64,000 nucleotides of DNA from Pelosinus propionicus DSM 13327 (GTDB lineage Bacteria > Bacillota > Negativicutes > DSM-13327): the NCBI RefSeq assembly GCF_900114615.1, contig NZ_FOTS01000006.1, forward strand, positions 62,001 through 126,000, in the 5' to 3' direction. A model generated the notes under the pieces. It was not told the DNA's origin. It was given only the letters and a program-made list of their open reading frames with translations, and ran no database searches. A program made the position numbers and the translations under genes. Positions 7,716-17,266 of this stretch are shown here, piece after piece (positions within the stretch are counted from its first letter, which is position 1; every line of letters starts with the position of its first letter).

Positions 7716-9716
7716 TTAATATTGTATTGCATACAATTGCATTTTTCGATAAACCGTGGTACGCGCTACACCCATTCGTTTGGCAATATGACTAATATTG
7801 CCGTTGCACTCATGAAGCAGTGTAACAATTTCTTCCCGTTCTGTCTTTTCATTCTCTCGCCTGCGCTGTTCCTTAAAAGAGCTTCTTTGGGCTGGCAGTT
7901 CTGTCAACGCTTCGCAGCAATGATATACATCGGCAGGCAAATGTACTAAGGATACGATCTTTCCCTTAACCAGATGGATAATTCGTTCTGCTACATTATG
8001 AAGTTCGCGCACATTCCCTGGCCAGCTATATTTTTTTAAACAATGCAGTACTTCCGGCTCTAGATCAAATTCGCATTTATGGCCTTTGCTCAAATGCTGC
8101 AAAAAGGAAGTCAGCAGTAAAATGATATCTTCCCCCCGTTCACGTAAAGGAGGTATAGTAACAGAGATTACATTGAGACGATAATAAAGATCTTGCCTAA
8201 AGCTCCCCATTCTCACCTCTTTCAGCAGATTTTTATTTGTAGCGCAAATGATTCGTACATCTGTAGTAATGATTCTATCGCTGCCAATACGATTTATCTT
8301 TTTATCTTGCAGTACCCGCAGTAAGGATACTTGCTGCTCTAAAGGCATATCACCAATTTCATCCAAGAAAAGCGTCCCACCTGTCGCTAACTCAAACTTT
8401 CCTGGACGTCCCCCTCGCTTGGCTCCTGTGAAAGCCCCTTCTTCATAACCGAAAAGTTCACTGCCAATCAATTCTCGGGGGATTGCACCACAATTCACAG
8501 CAATAAAGGGTCCCTTACATCTAGCACTTTTGTTATGAATTGCCTGAGCAAATAATTCCTTTCCAGTTCCGCTCTCCCCTTGCAAGAGTATATTGGAACT
8601 ACTTTCGGCTGCTAATATTGCCACCCCAATCACTTCGCGCATAGAAGAACTATTACCAATAATATCATGAAATGAGAAATCCGCATTATGGGCACTATAG
8701 CAATTTATTGAACTCTTACCTTGTTGAATTGGGCGCAGGATCAATACCCCACCGCTAACTCCTCCCTGATCATCAGCTACAATTTCACCTGACGCCAAAC
8801 AATGATTTGTTCCCTTAGAGCCAGGCAGAGATAGCTTAATACCAGAATACGATTTTTTATAATGCAGCATCTCTTTTGTAACAGGTGATATTTCTTTAAA
8901 AATAGTATCAATCGAGCAGCCGATCATACTTTGTTCATTGCGATTGAGTATTTGTTTCGTAATCGTATTTACATCTTTAATAATGCCACATTTATCAATG
9001 AGGATCACACCGTCTGACATGGCATTAAAAATACTTTCCATATGTTTATTCACTAGAATCATTTCATTTTGTTTTTGCTGCATCTTCAGCTGCATGGAAA
9101 TTGCCTCTGAAGCCGCGGCCACCATGCCCAGGGTATGAGAATTTTTCTCATGTACAGGCCCAGAAATATCTAGTACGGCAACCATTTCTCCTTGTTTATT
9201 AAAAATCGGTGCTGCCGAACAAGTCCAGCAGTGATGCGGTTGTGAAAAATGCTCCCAGCCTGAGACTTGAGCCGGCTTTCCCGTAGCTAGCGCAAGTCCA
9301 ATTGCATTTGTCCCTACGCTTGCTTCTGACCAATTGGCTCCAAGAACAAAGTTAAGATATTGTGCATTCTTTAAACGTTCTTTATCACCAAAAGATTCTA
9401 ATATATATCCTTTAATATCCGCCAATACGATAATGAATCCCGTATTGGAAAACATTTTATAAAGATTTTTCATAAAAGGATTGGCAATACGAATCGTTCT
9501 TTCGTTCTTATCGAGCAGCTCTTTAAGCTCATTACGTCCTAATTCAATTTGCCCTCGCCCTTCTGTAGGATCCATGTTCCGATTTGCACATTTTTCCCAT
9601 GACTTAGCAACCAAAGGCGAAACAATTCCTGCTGCGATTTTTCCTGAACGAATAAATTGATTCCAAGCTGCCCCTATATTATGACCAACGGGCTCACTGA
9701 GAACATTCATATCCAT
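7716..9716 (-). CDS. acoR: Sigma-54-dependent activator of acetoin catabolism
   Basis: 666 residues. The N-terminal GAF-like sensor region (about 60-230) contains SEASVGTNAIGLAL and HHCWTCSAAP, typical of AcoR-type proteins. A PAS-like region follows (about 235-300). The AAA+ domain has Walker A GESGTGKE, the sigma-54 contact loop GAFTGA and LDEIGDMPLEQQVSLLRVLQ. A Fis-type helix-turn-helix at the C-terminus reads NISHIAKRMGVARTTVYRK. The start at 9716 has GGAGGA upstream. It probably senses acetoin and activates the sigma-54 promoter at 7491-7507. Confidence 0.9.
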   Translation of the reverse strand: MDMNVLSEPVGHNIGAAWNQFIRSGKIAAGIVSPLVAKSWEKCANRNMDPTEGRGQIELGRNELKELLDKNERTIRIANPFMKNLYKMFSNTGFIIVLADIKGYILESFGDKERLKNAQYLNFVLGANWSEASVGTNAIGLALATGKPAQVSGWEHFSQPHHCWTCSAAPIFNKQGEMVAVLDISGPVHEKNSHTLGMVAAASEAISMQLKMQQKQNEMILVNKHMESIFNAMSDGVILIDKCGIIKDVNTITKQILNRNEQSMIGCSIDTIFKEISPVTKEMLHYKKSYSGIKLSLPGSKGTNHCLASGEIVADDQGGVSGGVLILRPIQQGKSSINCYSAHNADFSFHDIIGNSSSMREVIGVAILAAESSSNILLQGESGTGKELFAQAIHNKSARCKGPFIAVNCGAIPRELIGSELFGYEEGAFTGAKRGGRPGKFELATGGTLFLDEIGDMPLEQQVSLLRVLQDKKINRIGSDRIITTDVRIICATNKNLLKEVRMGSFRQDLYYRLNVISVTIPPLRERGEDIILLLTSFLQHLSKGHKCEFDLEPEVLHCLKKYSWPGNVRELHNVAERIIHLVKGKIVSLVHLPADVYHCCEALTELPAQRSSFKEQRRRENEKTEREEIVTLLHECNGNISHIAKRMGVARTTVYRKMQLYAIQY

Positions 9717-9940
9717 GAACTCTTCCTCCAATCACTACGCAAATCCCCTTACTAATCCCTTGTTTCGAATTTTCAGTCTTAAAAGATCACAATATTCTAA
9801 GGTGATGAAATAGCTAAACAACATTATTAAAAATTCTATGAAATACTGCATTACTTCATTACTTCTCACCTATATTCCTGCAATTTTCAAAAATTCTTTA
9901 CTACAGTTCAAAAAGCCAAAGAACCCACATACATAGAAAT

Positions 9941-9984
9941 AAAAAAAGTTAAGAACCTTCATCTCTTGCCGATTCTCAACTTTT
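9941..9984 (-). terminator. Probable terminator after the small membrane ORF
   Basis: On the minus strand AAAAGTTGAGAA pairs with TTCTTAACTTTT, and a run of T follows. It lies 80 bp downstream of the stop codon of the small ORF at 10066-10179, so that ORF may be its own transcription unit. Confidence 0.6.
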
Positions 9985-10065
9985 ATTTATATACCTTATG
10001 GAACCACTTCTTCAAGATTTCTTTCTGAACAAGCATCTTGAAGTTTTCTATTACGACTCACACTA

Positions 10066-10179
10066 TTAACTAAATAATACCATGATGGAGTGACTGACAG
10101 TATACACTACTAATACACCTGCAAAAATCACGATTGGACTTTCCTTCCAACTTTCTTCTGTCTCATTCATTTTTATCAT
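10066..10179 (-). CDS. Putative small single-pass membrane protein (37 aa)
   Basis: The ORF reads M-I-K-M-N-E-T-E-E-S-W-K-E, then the hydrophobic stretch SPIVIFAGVLVVYTVSHS, and ends IMVLFS. AAGGA lies four bases before the ATG at 10179; a second in-frame ATG is at 10170. It has a terminator downstream (9941-9984). The acidic amphipathic N-terminus and one transmembrane helix resemble many uncharacterised bacterial small membrane proteins. I do not recognise the family. The rest of the 9732-10532 gap holds the MITE-like repeat and a terminator. Confidence 0.45.
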   Translation of the reverse strand: MIKMNETEESWKESPIVIFAGVLVVYTVSHSIMVLFS

Positions 10180-10257
10180 CACATCCTTATCTATCCCTAG
10201 CGTTCTGTCTTTATTATTGCCGCCACGTAGGATAAATATTACAATTCAATAAAAATA

Positions 10258-10430
10258 ACTAGTACCTTGTCAGCTTTAAAACAGTAGGATAATGGCGAGG
10301 CTATTTTTCGCAACACAAGGCGGAGGAGGGAAGTATACCGGGAGTATGCCGACGACGACAACGAAGGGGTGCGGAGAATAGACTATCAGTATTCACTGAT
10401 TTAGGGCTGATAAGGTACTAATTTACAGGC
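10258..10430. mobile_element. MITE-like element, copy A
   Basis: A non-coding element of about 173 bp bounded by ACTAGTACCTTGTCAG and its imperfect complement CTGATAAGGTACTA. A second copy lies in inverted orientation at 32979-33144, with long shared stretches such as AATGGCGAGGCTATTTTTCG. The inverted ends are about 27 bp. There is no ORF. The layout is that of a miniature inverted-repeat element moved by a transposase encoded elsewhere. Confidence 0.75.
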
Positions 10431-10439
10431 TTAAAAAAA

Positions 10440-10495
10440 GGATTTCTTATATAATCACCTCTACCAATTAGAAGACGTGATTACATAAGAAATCC
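10440..10495 (-). terminator. Duplicated terminator hairpin, copy 1
   Basis: GGATTTCTTATATAATCACC and the facing GTGATTACATAAGAAATCC form a 56-bp palindrome. On the minus strand a run of seven T follows, so it should terminate the operon ending with the chemoreceptor at 10533. A near-identical palindrome lies at 28605-28660 behind an unrelated gene. Confidence 0.75.
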
Positions 10496-10532
10496 ATAAT
10501 AGGGTTTTGAGTACACCCCCTGTGCTTCTTGT

Positions 10533-11372
10533 TTATATATCCTTAAATAAGTTGTCTGCTGCGGCATTCATTTGCTGTACTGCACTGCTCACCTGCTGAG
10601 CAACGTCTGCAACATTTGCTGCCGCCTCGCTGATTCCTGTAATCATCTCTTGCAGTTCTATTGATTGGGCAGACATTTTTCCGCTTTCCTCTTTGAGCTT
10701 TGATAAGGACAACTCGATACTTTTGATGGAATTGCCGCTGTCTGAGGCCAGTTTCCTTATTTCCTCGGCTACTACACTGAACCCTCTGCCCTGTTCTCCT
10801 ACTCGTGCCGCCTCAATCGCAGCATTAAGGCCGAGTAGATTCGTCTGGCTGGCAATGCTGCGAATAAAACCTACTACCTGATCGGTCTCTCCGATACGAT
10901 TTTCCGTATTTTTCGCAACTGCCGCCAAACCAAAGCCGACCGCTGCCACTTCTTCTGTCTGGGCCGATATTTCCTCAGTAGTGCCTGCCAAACCTTCCAT
11001 ACTTCTTGTTAATGATTCCGCCATTTGCCTAAGCAGATCTTCAAGCTCAACAGACTGTGTGATCGCAATAGAGCCAATCACCTCTCCCACGGATGTTTTA
11101 ATCGGCATGGCCATGGAAATATACGGAACGCCATACAAAGCCTTATCTACATGAGCCGTAATTCTCTGTTTCTCATGAACAGCCCGATAAATACCTGTAC
11201 CAGCCGCTAATAAATCTCCAGCCTTACACTTTAAATCAAGTGTTTTGGCCGGAAGATAGAGGCTAATTTTCTCTAAGTCGGTGAGAGTAAGTCCAATGCG
11301 GCCATTATTTAAAATATGAATTGCCGGTAGTACAGTCTGATAAGCCTGATAGATACTCTTTGCCTCTTCCAT
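10533..11372 (-). CDS. Soluble chemoreceptor-like signal transducer
   Basis: 279 residues with no membrane segment. The first ~135 residues form a sensor region ([20 protein letters not shown]...[10 protein letters not shown]). The rest is a short MCP signalling domain containing [40 protein letters not shown], split here by residues typical of the hairpin tip. It is the last gene of the nicotinate operon, 18 bp after the transporter gene. This suggests that it senses cytoplasmic nicotinate, an intermediate, or energy status for chemotaxis; the ligand is inference. GGAGG lies eight bases before the ATG. Confidence 0.8.
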   Translation of the reverse strand: MEEAKSIYQAYQTVLPAIHILNNGRIGLTLTDLEKISLYLPAKTLDLKCKAGDLLAAGTGIYRAVHEKQRITAHVDKALYGVPYISMAMPIKTSVGEVIGSIAITQSVELEDLLRQMAESLTRSMEGLAGTTEEISAQTEEVAAVGFGLAAVAKNTENRIGETDQVVGFIRSIASQTNLLGLNAAIEAARVGEQGRGFSVVAEEIRKLASDSGNSIKSIELSLSKLKEESGKMSAQSIELQEMITGISEAAANVADVAQQVSSAVQQMNAAADNLFKDI

Positions 11373-11390
11373 TTTAATATCCTCCGATTT

Positions 11391-12719
11391 TTATTCTCCT
11401 CCGGTTTCTTCCAAAGACTTATTCATCGTTTCCTCACCTAGTACCAACACATTTAAGCCAATAATGACCAATACACCGGTGAACATAGCAAATACCAATG
11501 AGAATTTATCAGGACCAGTAAACATCATACCTACCACTATCGGTGCCAGAATACCGCCAATCCGCCCGCAAGCACCAGCCCAACCGGTACCGGAAGCCCT
11601 CGCTTCGGTCGGGTACATTTCCGGCGTATACGTGTACATCAGCCCCCATGCACCAAGATTGAAGAAAGACATCAAGCAGCCCCACAATAAAATTTCATTC
11701 CAGGTGGTAGCATGGCCAAAAAAATATGCCGAACCCGCACACAATATTAGAAAAGAGGCTAAAGTCGGTTTACGCCCAATCTTATCAACTAAAAGAGCAG
11801 CGGTAAAATAACCGGGAATCTGCGCGCCTGTCATCCACATAACGAAGGAGAACGATTGCACCATGCTATGGCCTGCTTTAACCAGCATAGTCGGAAGCCA
11901 CATAAATATGCCGTAATAGGAAAATACCAAACCAAACCAGAGTATCCATAAACAAATTGTCTTCTTTAAATAAACGCCGGTAAAGAGCTGAGAAAAAGCA
12001 AAGGATGTTTTTTTACCAACATTGGTTTCACCTGCTGTAGGCATAGCTCCACATGGAATACCTGCTGAGCGTTCAATTTCACATACAATATCATGAGCTT
12101 CCTGAAGTTTTCCTTTTTTCACTAGATAAAGCGCCGATTCAGGAATGGCTTTCCAAACATAGATCACCCATAATGCCGGAAAAGCGCCGATAAAGAAGGC
12201 AATTTGCCAGCCATATTGCGGAATAACCAAATACGAAATTACTGCTGCCGCCAGCCAGCCAATTGCCCAGGAACTTTCTAAGAGTACAATCATGCGGCCC
12301 CGATATTTATCAGGCGAATATTCACTCATGAGGGTAACAGCAACAGGCACTTGCCCGCCGAGACCAAAACCTACAATAAAACGAAAGAACAATAACGATT
12401 CATAATTCCATGCCAAACCGCAGCCGCCTGTACCGAGTCCATAAATTAGCATAGTAGCTGCCAAAAGTTTTTTTCGTCCCATAGAGTCTGCCAAAGAGCC
12501 TGCCAGGGCCGCCCCAATTGCCATACCAACCAGCCCAATACTACCAATAAAACCCATTTGCGCACCACTCAAATTCCAAAGGCCCATCAATTTGGGCAGT
12601 ACAAAGGAAACGATCCCTGTATCCATGGCATCGAATGCCCAACCTACCGCAATAATTGCCAGCAACCGCCAATGCCAAGCACTAAGCGGCATTTCCCCTA
12701 AACGTTTTGTAATTCCCAT
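11391..12719 (-). CDS. MFS transporter, probable nicotinate/aromatic acid permease
   Basis: 442 residues with about twelve membrane helices. It has the MFS signature between helices 2 and 3 (GSLADSMGRKKLL) and its repeat in the second half (DKIGRKPTL), and a DAMDTG motif in helix 1 as in the aromatic acid:H+ symporter group. It belongs to the same subfamily as the protein at 18742-20100. Located in the operon with hnr and ena, it probably imports nicotinate or a related acid, or exports a product. Confidence 0.75.
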   Translation of the reverse strand: MGITKRLGEMPLSAWHWRLLAIIAVGWAFDAMDTGIVSFVLPKLMGLWNLSGAQMGFIGSIGLVGMAIGAALAGSLADSMGRKKLLAATMLIYGLGTGGCGLAWNYESLLFFRFIVGFGLGGQVPVAVTLMSEYSPDKYRGRMIVLLESSWAIGWLAAAVISYLVIPQYGWQIAFFIGAFPALWVIYVWKAIPESALYLVKKGKLQEAHDIVCEIERSAGIPCGAMPTAGETNVGKKTSFAFSQLFTGVYLKKTICLWILWFGLVFSYYGIFMWLPTMLVKAGHSMVQSFSFVMWMTGAQIPGYFTAALLVDKIGRKPTLASFLILCAGSAYFFGHATTWNEILLWGCLMSFFNLGAWGLMYTYTPEMYPTEARASGTGWAGACGRIGGILAPIVVGMMFTGPDKFSLVFAMFTGVLVIIGLNVLVLGEETMNKSLEETGGE

Positions 12720-12748
12720 AGTATCTCCTCCATTATAAATTATATAGA

Positions 12749-13597
12749 TTATTTATATAAAAGCTGCTCATCCGACATCAGCCAATTATCTGGAATAAGC
12801 GTGCTCCAATCTTCAATAAATAAGGCTGCTCTAAAAATCACCTGATCGGCTAAAAGCTTTATCCCATGAGTTCGCCCGTTATTAAGCGCCTTTTGAATTA
12901 TGTCGGGAGGTAAAAGCCCCACTTCTTTTACCACATAATGTCCCCGAATATCAGTATTGGGATCTAACTCTTCAGCTAGCGCCAGACGAATGTGGGGATG
13001 CTCGGTAAAAACAGCATTCCCGATACTTGTCGCACACGCATCGGCAAGCGCCGCCGATTTTGCGGCGACAACGGCTGCTGATGCAATGCCCTTGGTAAAG
13101 CTGCGTCCACCAAGGCCGCTTGTTGCAATCCCCTCAATGCCGCTTTCTTTCGTGATCAGTATCGTTGGCATAACTGTCTCGTTACGGCTGACGGCAATGC
13201 CGACTTTGGCAGTTTGTCCTTCCTGCAGCCTGATGGCAATATCACCGCCATTATTGACGATAACCTTAATGGCTCCGAGGTCTGCTACATAATCAGCGGT
13301 CATATCTGCAATTGTTCCAGCAACTGCGGCCATAGGCGTCAGCGTTTTATCTGTCGACTGCCGCACAGCGCTTATCATACGCTGTAAAACTTCAGAGCCA
13401 AAGACACTGGAGGGCAAGTCTTGCTGCGTCCTCTTGGCTATTTCTTTTTGCCTTGCAACCTCAGTTAAAAGTTCTTTTGCGTACCTGCCGGCGTCTTGTA
13501 CCTGCTTATTGCTTTGGTTACCGGCGAATACGGCCTGTATTGTCATTTGCATCGGCCCATAGTCAACAAAAATATTACTTTGGCTTGTTCCTAACAT
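12749..13597 (-). CDS. UPF0280 (ApbE-related) protein of the nicotinate operon
   Basis: 282 residues, soluble. It resembles UPF0280 proteins, distant relatives of the flavin transferase ApbE, with MAAVAGTIAD, VNNGGDIAIR and GIATSGLGGRSF motifs. The last resembles the ApbE DGT-type region but is not identical, so flavin transfer is not assured. Its start overlaps the end of hnr by 7 bp, implying coupled expression. A flavin-related service role for 6-hydroxynicotinate reductase is a reasonable inference. Confidence 0.7.
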   Translation of the reverse strand: MLGTSQSNIFVDYGPMQMTIQAVFAGNQSNKQVQDAGRYAKELLTEVARQKEIAKRTQQDLPSSVFGSEVLQRMISAVRQSTDKTLTPMAAVAGTIADMTADYVADLGAIKVIVNNGGDIAIRLQEGQTAKVGIAVSRNETVMPTILITKESGIEGIATSGLGGRSFTKGIASAAVVAAKSAALADACATSIGNAVFTEHPHIRLALAEELDPNTDIRGHYVVKEVGLLPPDIIQKALNNGRTHGIKLLADQVIFRAALFIEDWSTLIPDNWLMSDEQLLYK

Positions 13598-15099
13598 GAC
13601 ATTTTATCCTTTTTCAATTCACTTACTGGACGAATCGCTTCCATATGCCCGCCTAGCTCAGCAAAAGTTTCTTTTGCCATGGTATATTCTACCGGAACCA
13701 CCGTAGCCGGCGTAGCAACCCAGGTAAAAGCATGGGGTACAACCTTTTCTACATCAACCATAAAATTAATGCCGCCGCCAGGAAGAATGTATGTATCTCC
13801 GCCGCCAATCGTTACTTTGACATCGCCTGCGTGCACAGCTTGGGATAGTTTAATCGGATGCCTGGTAACACCAGCCCTAGCACTGCCACCAGTTCCTCCT
13901 ACATATATTGCTGAAACACGGGCATCTTCACAGTTCTCAGCGATAAAATCAACAACGCTCTGTACTTGGGCGGTCATCGGAATTTCCCTGACCGCTCCAT
14001 CAGCTTGCACCTCTAATAAACCAGCCTCTTGTCCTGTTGTTTCAGTAACCAAAATACGCATACCCGCATGGGCAATGTTCATGTCTACTGCTTTTACAGC
14101 CTCTTTCGCCGACAGAATACAGGTTCCGCCCCAGCCATGCCCCGGTTCGCCAAAATAGCGTCCCCTGGTACTTTTCCGGCCATTTGGCACTACACCGCAA
14201 TAGCTTAAACCAACTTCTTCTCCGGCTCTATGCTCACTTAATAGTCCAATTACATGAAAATCAAGAATGATCGCTTCATCAACGACTTGGCTGATTGTCT
14301 TAGCAAACATTCCGATTGTGGCGCTGCCGCAGCCTACCCGCATCTTTTTTTCCAGTTTACCGTCAATTACAGGCGCTTTACCGACCTGCAGCTTAAGAGA
14401 ACTGCCCTTCACTACCTGCAGTTCTACTTCCTCGCCATTGGCCAGTGCTACTACGGTTTTAGCGGCAATAAAACCATTTTTGCCACTTAGAATACTGGCT
14501 CCGCCAAGGGAGAGCATCTTAGCTCCATACTCTTCGGTATCAACCATACCGACAACTGCGCCTTCGCACAGTATCTGAGCACCTTGATCCCCAATATGCG
14601 TGTTGGCGTCAATTTTAACTTTTATTCCGCTATAACTTAGGGGCGCCTCGGTCACTACGGTAACAACATCGATATCATTTACTGTCTTCTCTACAATATA
14701 AGGAGCCGGGCGGCAGCAAGGATAGGAAGTGCCGGCACCTACTGCTGTTATCAACGGTTTCTCCGGCAAAAGCGCTTTTTTACTTACTGTAGGCAGTGCC
14801 TCTAATACTAAATCACGATTTCGCACAAGCTGTCCGTTTATATTGGTATATCTCTTGCAAGCCCCTTCAAAGCCAGGCTCAATCTGGCACTCAACGGGAC
14901 AACACTGGCAGCGGACAGCAGCAGAAGAACGTTCCGCCATTTTTAACGCTCCAAACGGGCAAACCCTTGTACAAACACCGCAATCTACGCACAGATCACT
15001 AATTTCCACTAGCTTTTCTTTTATCGCAATTGCTGCTTTGGGACAATTTTTTTTGCAGATCCCACAGCCTTTGCAGGACATTTTATCAACTTGAATCAT
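13591..15099 (-). CDS. hnr: 6-hydroxynicotinate reductase
   Basis: 502 residues. Two [4Fe-4S] ferredoxin motifs lie at the N-terminus (CKGCGICKKNCP and CVDCGVCTRVCP), followed by extra cysteines CQCCPVEC and the large catalytic region. In the Eubacterium barkeri nicotinate pathway this enzyme reduces 6-hydroxynicotinate to 1,4,5,6-tetrahydro-6-oxonicotinate with ferredoxin. Co-location with enamidase and a molybdenum hydroxylase supports the assignment, though I could not align it to a reference. It precedes the UPF0280 gene with overlap. Confidence 0.75.
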   Translation of the reverse strand: MIQVDKMSCKGCGICKKNCPKAAIAIKEKLVEISDLCVDCGVCTRVCPFGALKMAERSSAAVRCQCCPVECQIEPGFEGACKRYTNINGQLVRNRDLVLEALPTVSKKALLPEKPLITAVGAGTSYPCCRPAPYIVEKTVNDIDVVTVVTEAPLSYSGIKVKIDANTHIGDQGAQILCEGAVVGMVDTEEYGAKMLSLGGASILSGKNGFIAAKTVVALANGEEVELQVVKGSSLKLQVGKAPVIDGKLEKKMRVGCGSATIGMFAKTISQVVDEAIILDFHVIGLLSEHRAGEEVGLSYCGVVPNGRKSTRGRYFGEPGHGWGGTCILSAKEAVKAVDMNIAHAGMRILVTETTGQEAGLLEVQADGAVREIPMTAQVQSVVDFIAENCEDARVSAIYVGGTGGSARAGVTRHPIKLSQAVHAGDVKVTIGGGDTYILPGGGINFMVDVEKVVPHAFTWVATPATVVPVEYTMAKETFAELGGHMEAIRPVSELKKDKMSC

Positions 15100-15121
15100 A
15101 CAACTGCCTCCTAAGCTCTAT

Positions 15122-15168
15122 AAAAAAGAAAAGACCAATGGCTGCTGCAAATAGTTTGCATCCATTGG
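15122..15168 (-). terminator. Intra-operon hairpin with T-run
   Basis: On the minus strand CCAATGGATGCAAA pairs with TTTGCAGCAGCCATTGG, and TCTTTTCTTTTTT follows. It lies between the small XdhC gene (ending 15239) and hnr (starting 15099). It may act as a partial terminator that lowers expression of hnr and later genes, or protect the mRNA end. Confidence 0.55.
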
Positions 15169-15238
15169 CTTCATTGCCATTTTTATAGAATTATTTCAAT
15201 ATCTAAACTGCACACATTTTTTTTAAATCTATCATTGA

Positions 15239-15571
15239 TTATTTTTCATCATCAAACTTGGAAATCATCTGAATAAAGACTTCCATGACTCCGCCGCAAA
15301 CCATTCCTTCATCTGCAGCAGCTTCGTTTAACATAGATACGGTATATAACTGAGACTGTTTTTCATCCAAAGCAAGTAAAGCCTGCCGCTTTACTTCTGC
15401 TTCTCCGCAGCCGCCTCCTATCGTTCCATAAGATCGGCCATCCTGATAGATTAGCATTTGACAGCCTGCCTTGCGTGGCGTAGAACCTCGCGTATCAACA
15501 ATAGTAACCAGTGCAGCATTCATTTCTTCTGCTTTTTTTTCACAAATTATGTTTAGTATTGTGCTATCCAT
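15239..15571 (-). CDS. XdhC/CoxI-type N-terminal domain protein
   Basis: 110 residues matching only the first domain of XdhC/CoxI proteins, which insert the sulfurated molybdenum cofactor into molybdenum hydroxylases. Motifs are [30 protein letters not shown] and [13 protein letters not shown]. The nucleotide-binding half is encoded by the preceding gene (15564-16334), which overlaps it by 8 bp, so the usual single protein is split and reordered here. Its client is probably nicotinate dehydrogenase, encoded at 23.9-28.2 kb. Confidence 0.8.
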   Translation of the reverse strand: MDSTILNIICEKKAEEMNAALVTIVDTRGSTPRKAGCQMLIYQDGRSYGTIGGGCGEAEVKRQALLALDEKQSQLYTVSMLNEAAADEGMVCGGVMEVFIQMISKFDDEK

Positions 15572-16334
15572 TCAATCCTCTCCCCGCTTTGCTAAGCGGT
15601 ATACCTGACCCGCCCCGAAAAACAGCTACCACTTCGGCAGCGATACTCACTGCAATCTCTGCAGGTGTTTCAGCCCCAATATCCAGGCCAATTGGTGCGT
15701 TCAGACGATTAAGACACTCTGCAGAAACACCCTCATCCTGGAGCAGCTTAATGATCTCTTTAACCCGCCTTTTACTCCCTATCATTCCCAAATAGCGAAA
15801 TTTCTTATTTATCGTAGCACGCAAGCAATCTACGTCGTAGCGATGCCCCCGTGTCACGATGATAAGTGCAGTATTGCTATCCAGTTTTAACTTCTCCAAA
15901 GCGTTAGTAAAAGTCTGACAAATGACCCTTTGGGCTGTAGGAAATCTGGTCGCATTGGCAAATTGGGGACGATCGTCAATAACGGTTACAGCAAAATTCA
16001 ACATTCCTAAAATTTGTACCAAAGGCTGACTTATGTGCCCGCCCCCCATCACAACAACACGAAATGGCTGCACAATCTTATCCCAAAAAAATCGATACTG
16101 CTTACCACCTTCATCCTCAATCCAGAAGATAATAGGTTTTTCCCATGTTGTTTGGCATCTCTTCTCCGATATTTGCTGTAAAACAAACTCGCTGCACTCA
16201 CCTTCTACCAGCCCAAAATCATCCATAATCAGCATTGTTCCGACGGATTTTTCTTTTTTCGATTTACTGTCCAGCAGCGTAAAAATATCAGCTGACGCTC
16301 CGCTATTTTGCATCAGCAGTAATTTTTTAAACAT
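15564..16334 (-). CDS. XdhC/CoxI family protein, Rossmann domain
   Basis: 256 residues. The C-terminal half is the XdhC Rossmann domain: [27 protein letters not shown], the region [13 protein letters not shown] and [15 protein letters not shown], then the family ending [23 protein letters not shown]. The first ~90 residues diverge from the usual XdhC N-domain. It probably handles molybdenum cofactor during maturation of nicotinate dehydrogenase. It abuts the hgd gene by one base and the small XdhC gene by 8 bp. Confidence 0.85.
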   Translation of the reverse strand: MFKKLLLMQNSGASADIFTLLDSKSKKEKSVGTMLIMDDFGLVEGECSEFVLQQISEKRCQTTWEKPIIFWIEDEGGKQYRFFWDKIVQPFRVVVMGGGHISQPLVQILGMLNFAVTVIDDRPQFANATRFPTAQRVICQTFTNALEKLKLDSNTALIIVTRGHRYDVDCLRATINKKFRYLGMIGSKRRVKEIIKLLQDEGVSAECLNRLNAPIGLDIGAETPAEIAVSIAAEVVAVFRGGSGIPLSKAGRGLNG

Positions 16335-17224
16335 TACATGCGTACCTGAATGCCCGTAAGGTTTTCCAGCGGCTTTATGATAGCAGAAATGTCTTCTTTA
16401 CCAAGTCCCGCTGCTTGGGCCTGTCCATAAAGCTGCTGTACAACATTTGCAATCATAAGCGGTACCTTTGATTCCTTACCTGTCTGGACAGCCAGTTCAA
16501 GATCCTTATATTGCAGATCAATCATAAAGCCTGGTTCAAACGCGCCCTTGAAAACAAAGTTTTGCATTTTAGCCTCTAGAGCATAACTGTTGCCAGAGCT
16601 GGTACTAATAACATCAAACATAACCTTAGGATCTAACCCAATCTTGGCACCAAGTGTGAAGGCTTCTGCAGTTGCTGCCATATTCACGGCCAAGAGAAGG
16701 TTATTGATCATTTTTACAGCATCACCAGCTCCCACTGCTCCGACTTCATAGATTTTCCCCCCTAAGATTTCTAAGATGGGGCGACATTTGGCTACAACTT
16801 CAGAAGCTCCCCCGGCCATAATCGTGAGTGTCCCGGCGTCAGCACCTTTCACACCACCGCTGACCGGAGCATCCATATAGTCCACTTGCTTTTTTGCGGC
16901 CAAGTCTGCCATTTTACGCGTAAAGCCAGGTGCTACACTTGACATATCTAAGATACAAAGCCCCGGCTGAGCTGCTGCCAGAATACCCTGAGGGCCATTT
17001 ACTACCTGTTCAACAATATTGCCGTTTGGCAGCATTGTAATTACAATATCAACTTTCCGGGCAAGCTCTGCCGGCGTTGCAGCTGTTTTTGCCCCCATAG
17101 CACTTAGCTCTTCCATAATACTTTGATTAACATCATTAATCGTTAAGTCGCATTGTGCTTTCAGAAGGTTCATCGCCATAGGCTTTCCCATATTTCCAAG
17201 ACCGATAAATCCAATTTTCATCAT
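16334..17224 (-). CDS. hgd: 2-(hydroxymethyl)glutarate dehydrogenase-like beta-hydroxyacid dehydrogenase
   Basis: 296 residues of the 3-hydroxyisobutyrate/tartronate semialdehyde reductase family. It has the NAD-binding [18 protein letters not shown], substrate motif [33 protein letters not shown] with the catalytic Lys, and KDLELAV. In nicotinate fermentation Hgd reduces 2-formylglutarate made by enamidase to 2-(hydroxymethyl)glutarate. The operon context favours that role, but other substrates of this family cannot be excluded from sequence alone. Confidence 0.72.
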   Translation of the reverse strand: MMKIGFIGLGNMGKPMAMNLLKAQCDLTINDVNQSIMEELSAMGAKTAATPAELARKVDIVITMLPNGNIVEQVVNGPQGILAAAQPGLCILDMSSVAPGFTRKMADLAAKKQVDYMDAPVSGGVKGADAGTLTIMAGGASEVVAKCRPILEILGGKIYEVGAVGAGDAVKMINNLLLAVNMAATAEAFTLGAKIGLDPKVMFDVISTSSGNSYALEAKMQNFVFKGAFEPGFMIDLQYKDLELAVQTGKESKVPLMIANVVQQLYGQAQAAGLGKEDISAIIKPLENLTGIQVRM

Positions 17225-17266
17225 TCTATCTCCATTTTCAAATTACTTTCCAATCTATTTCAAGAC

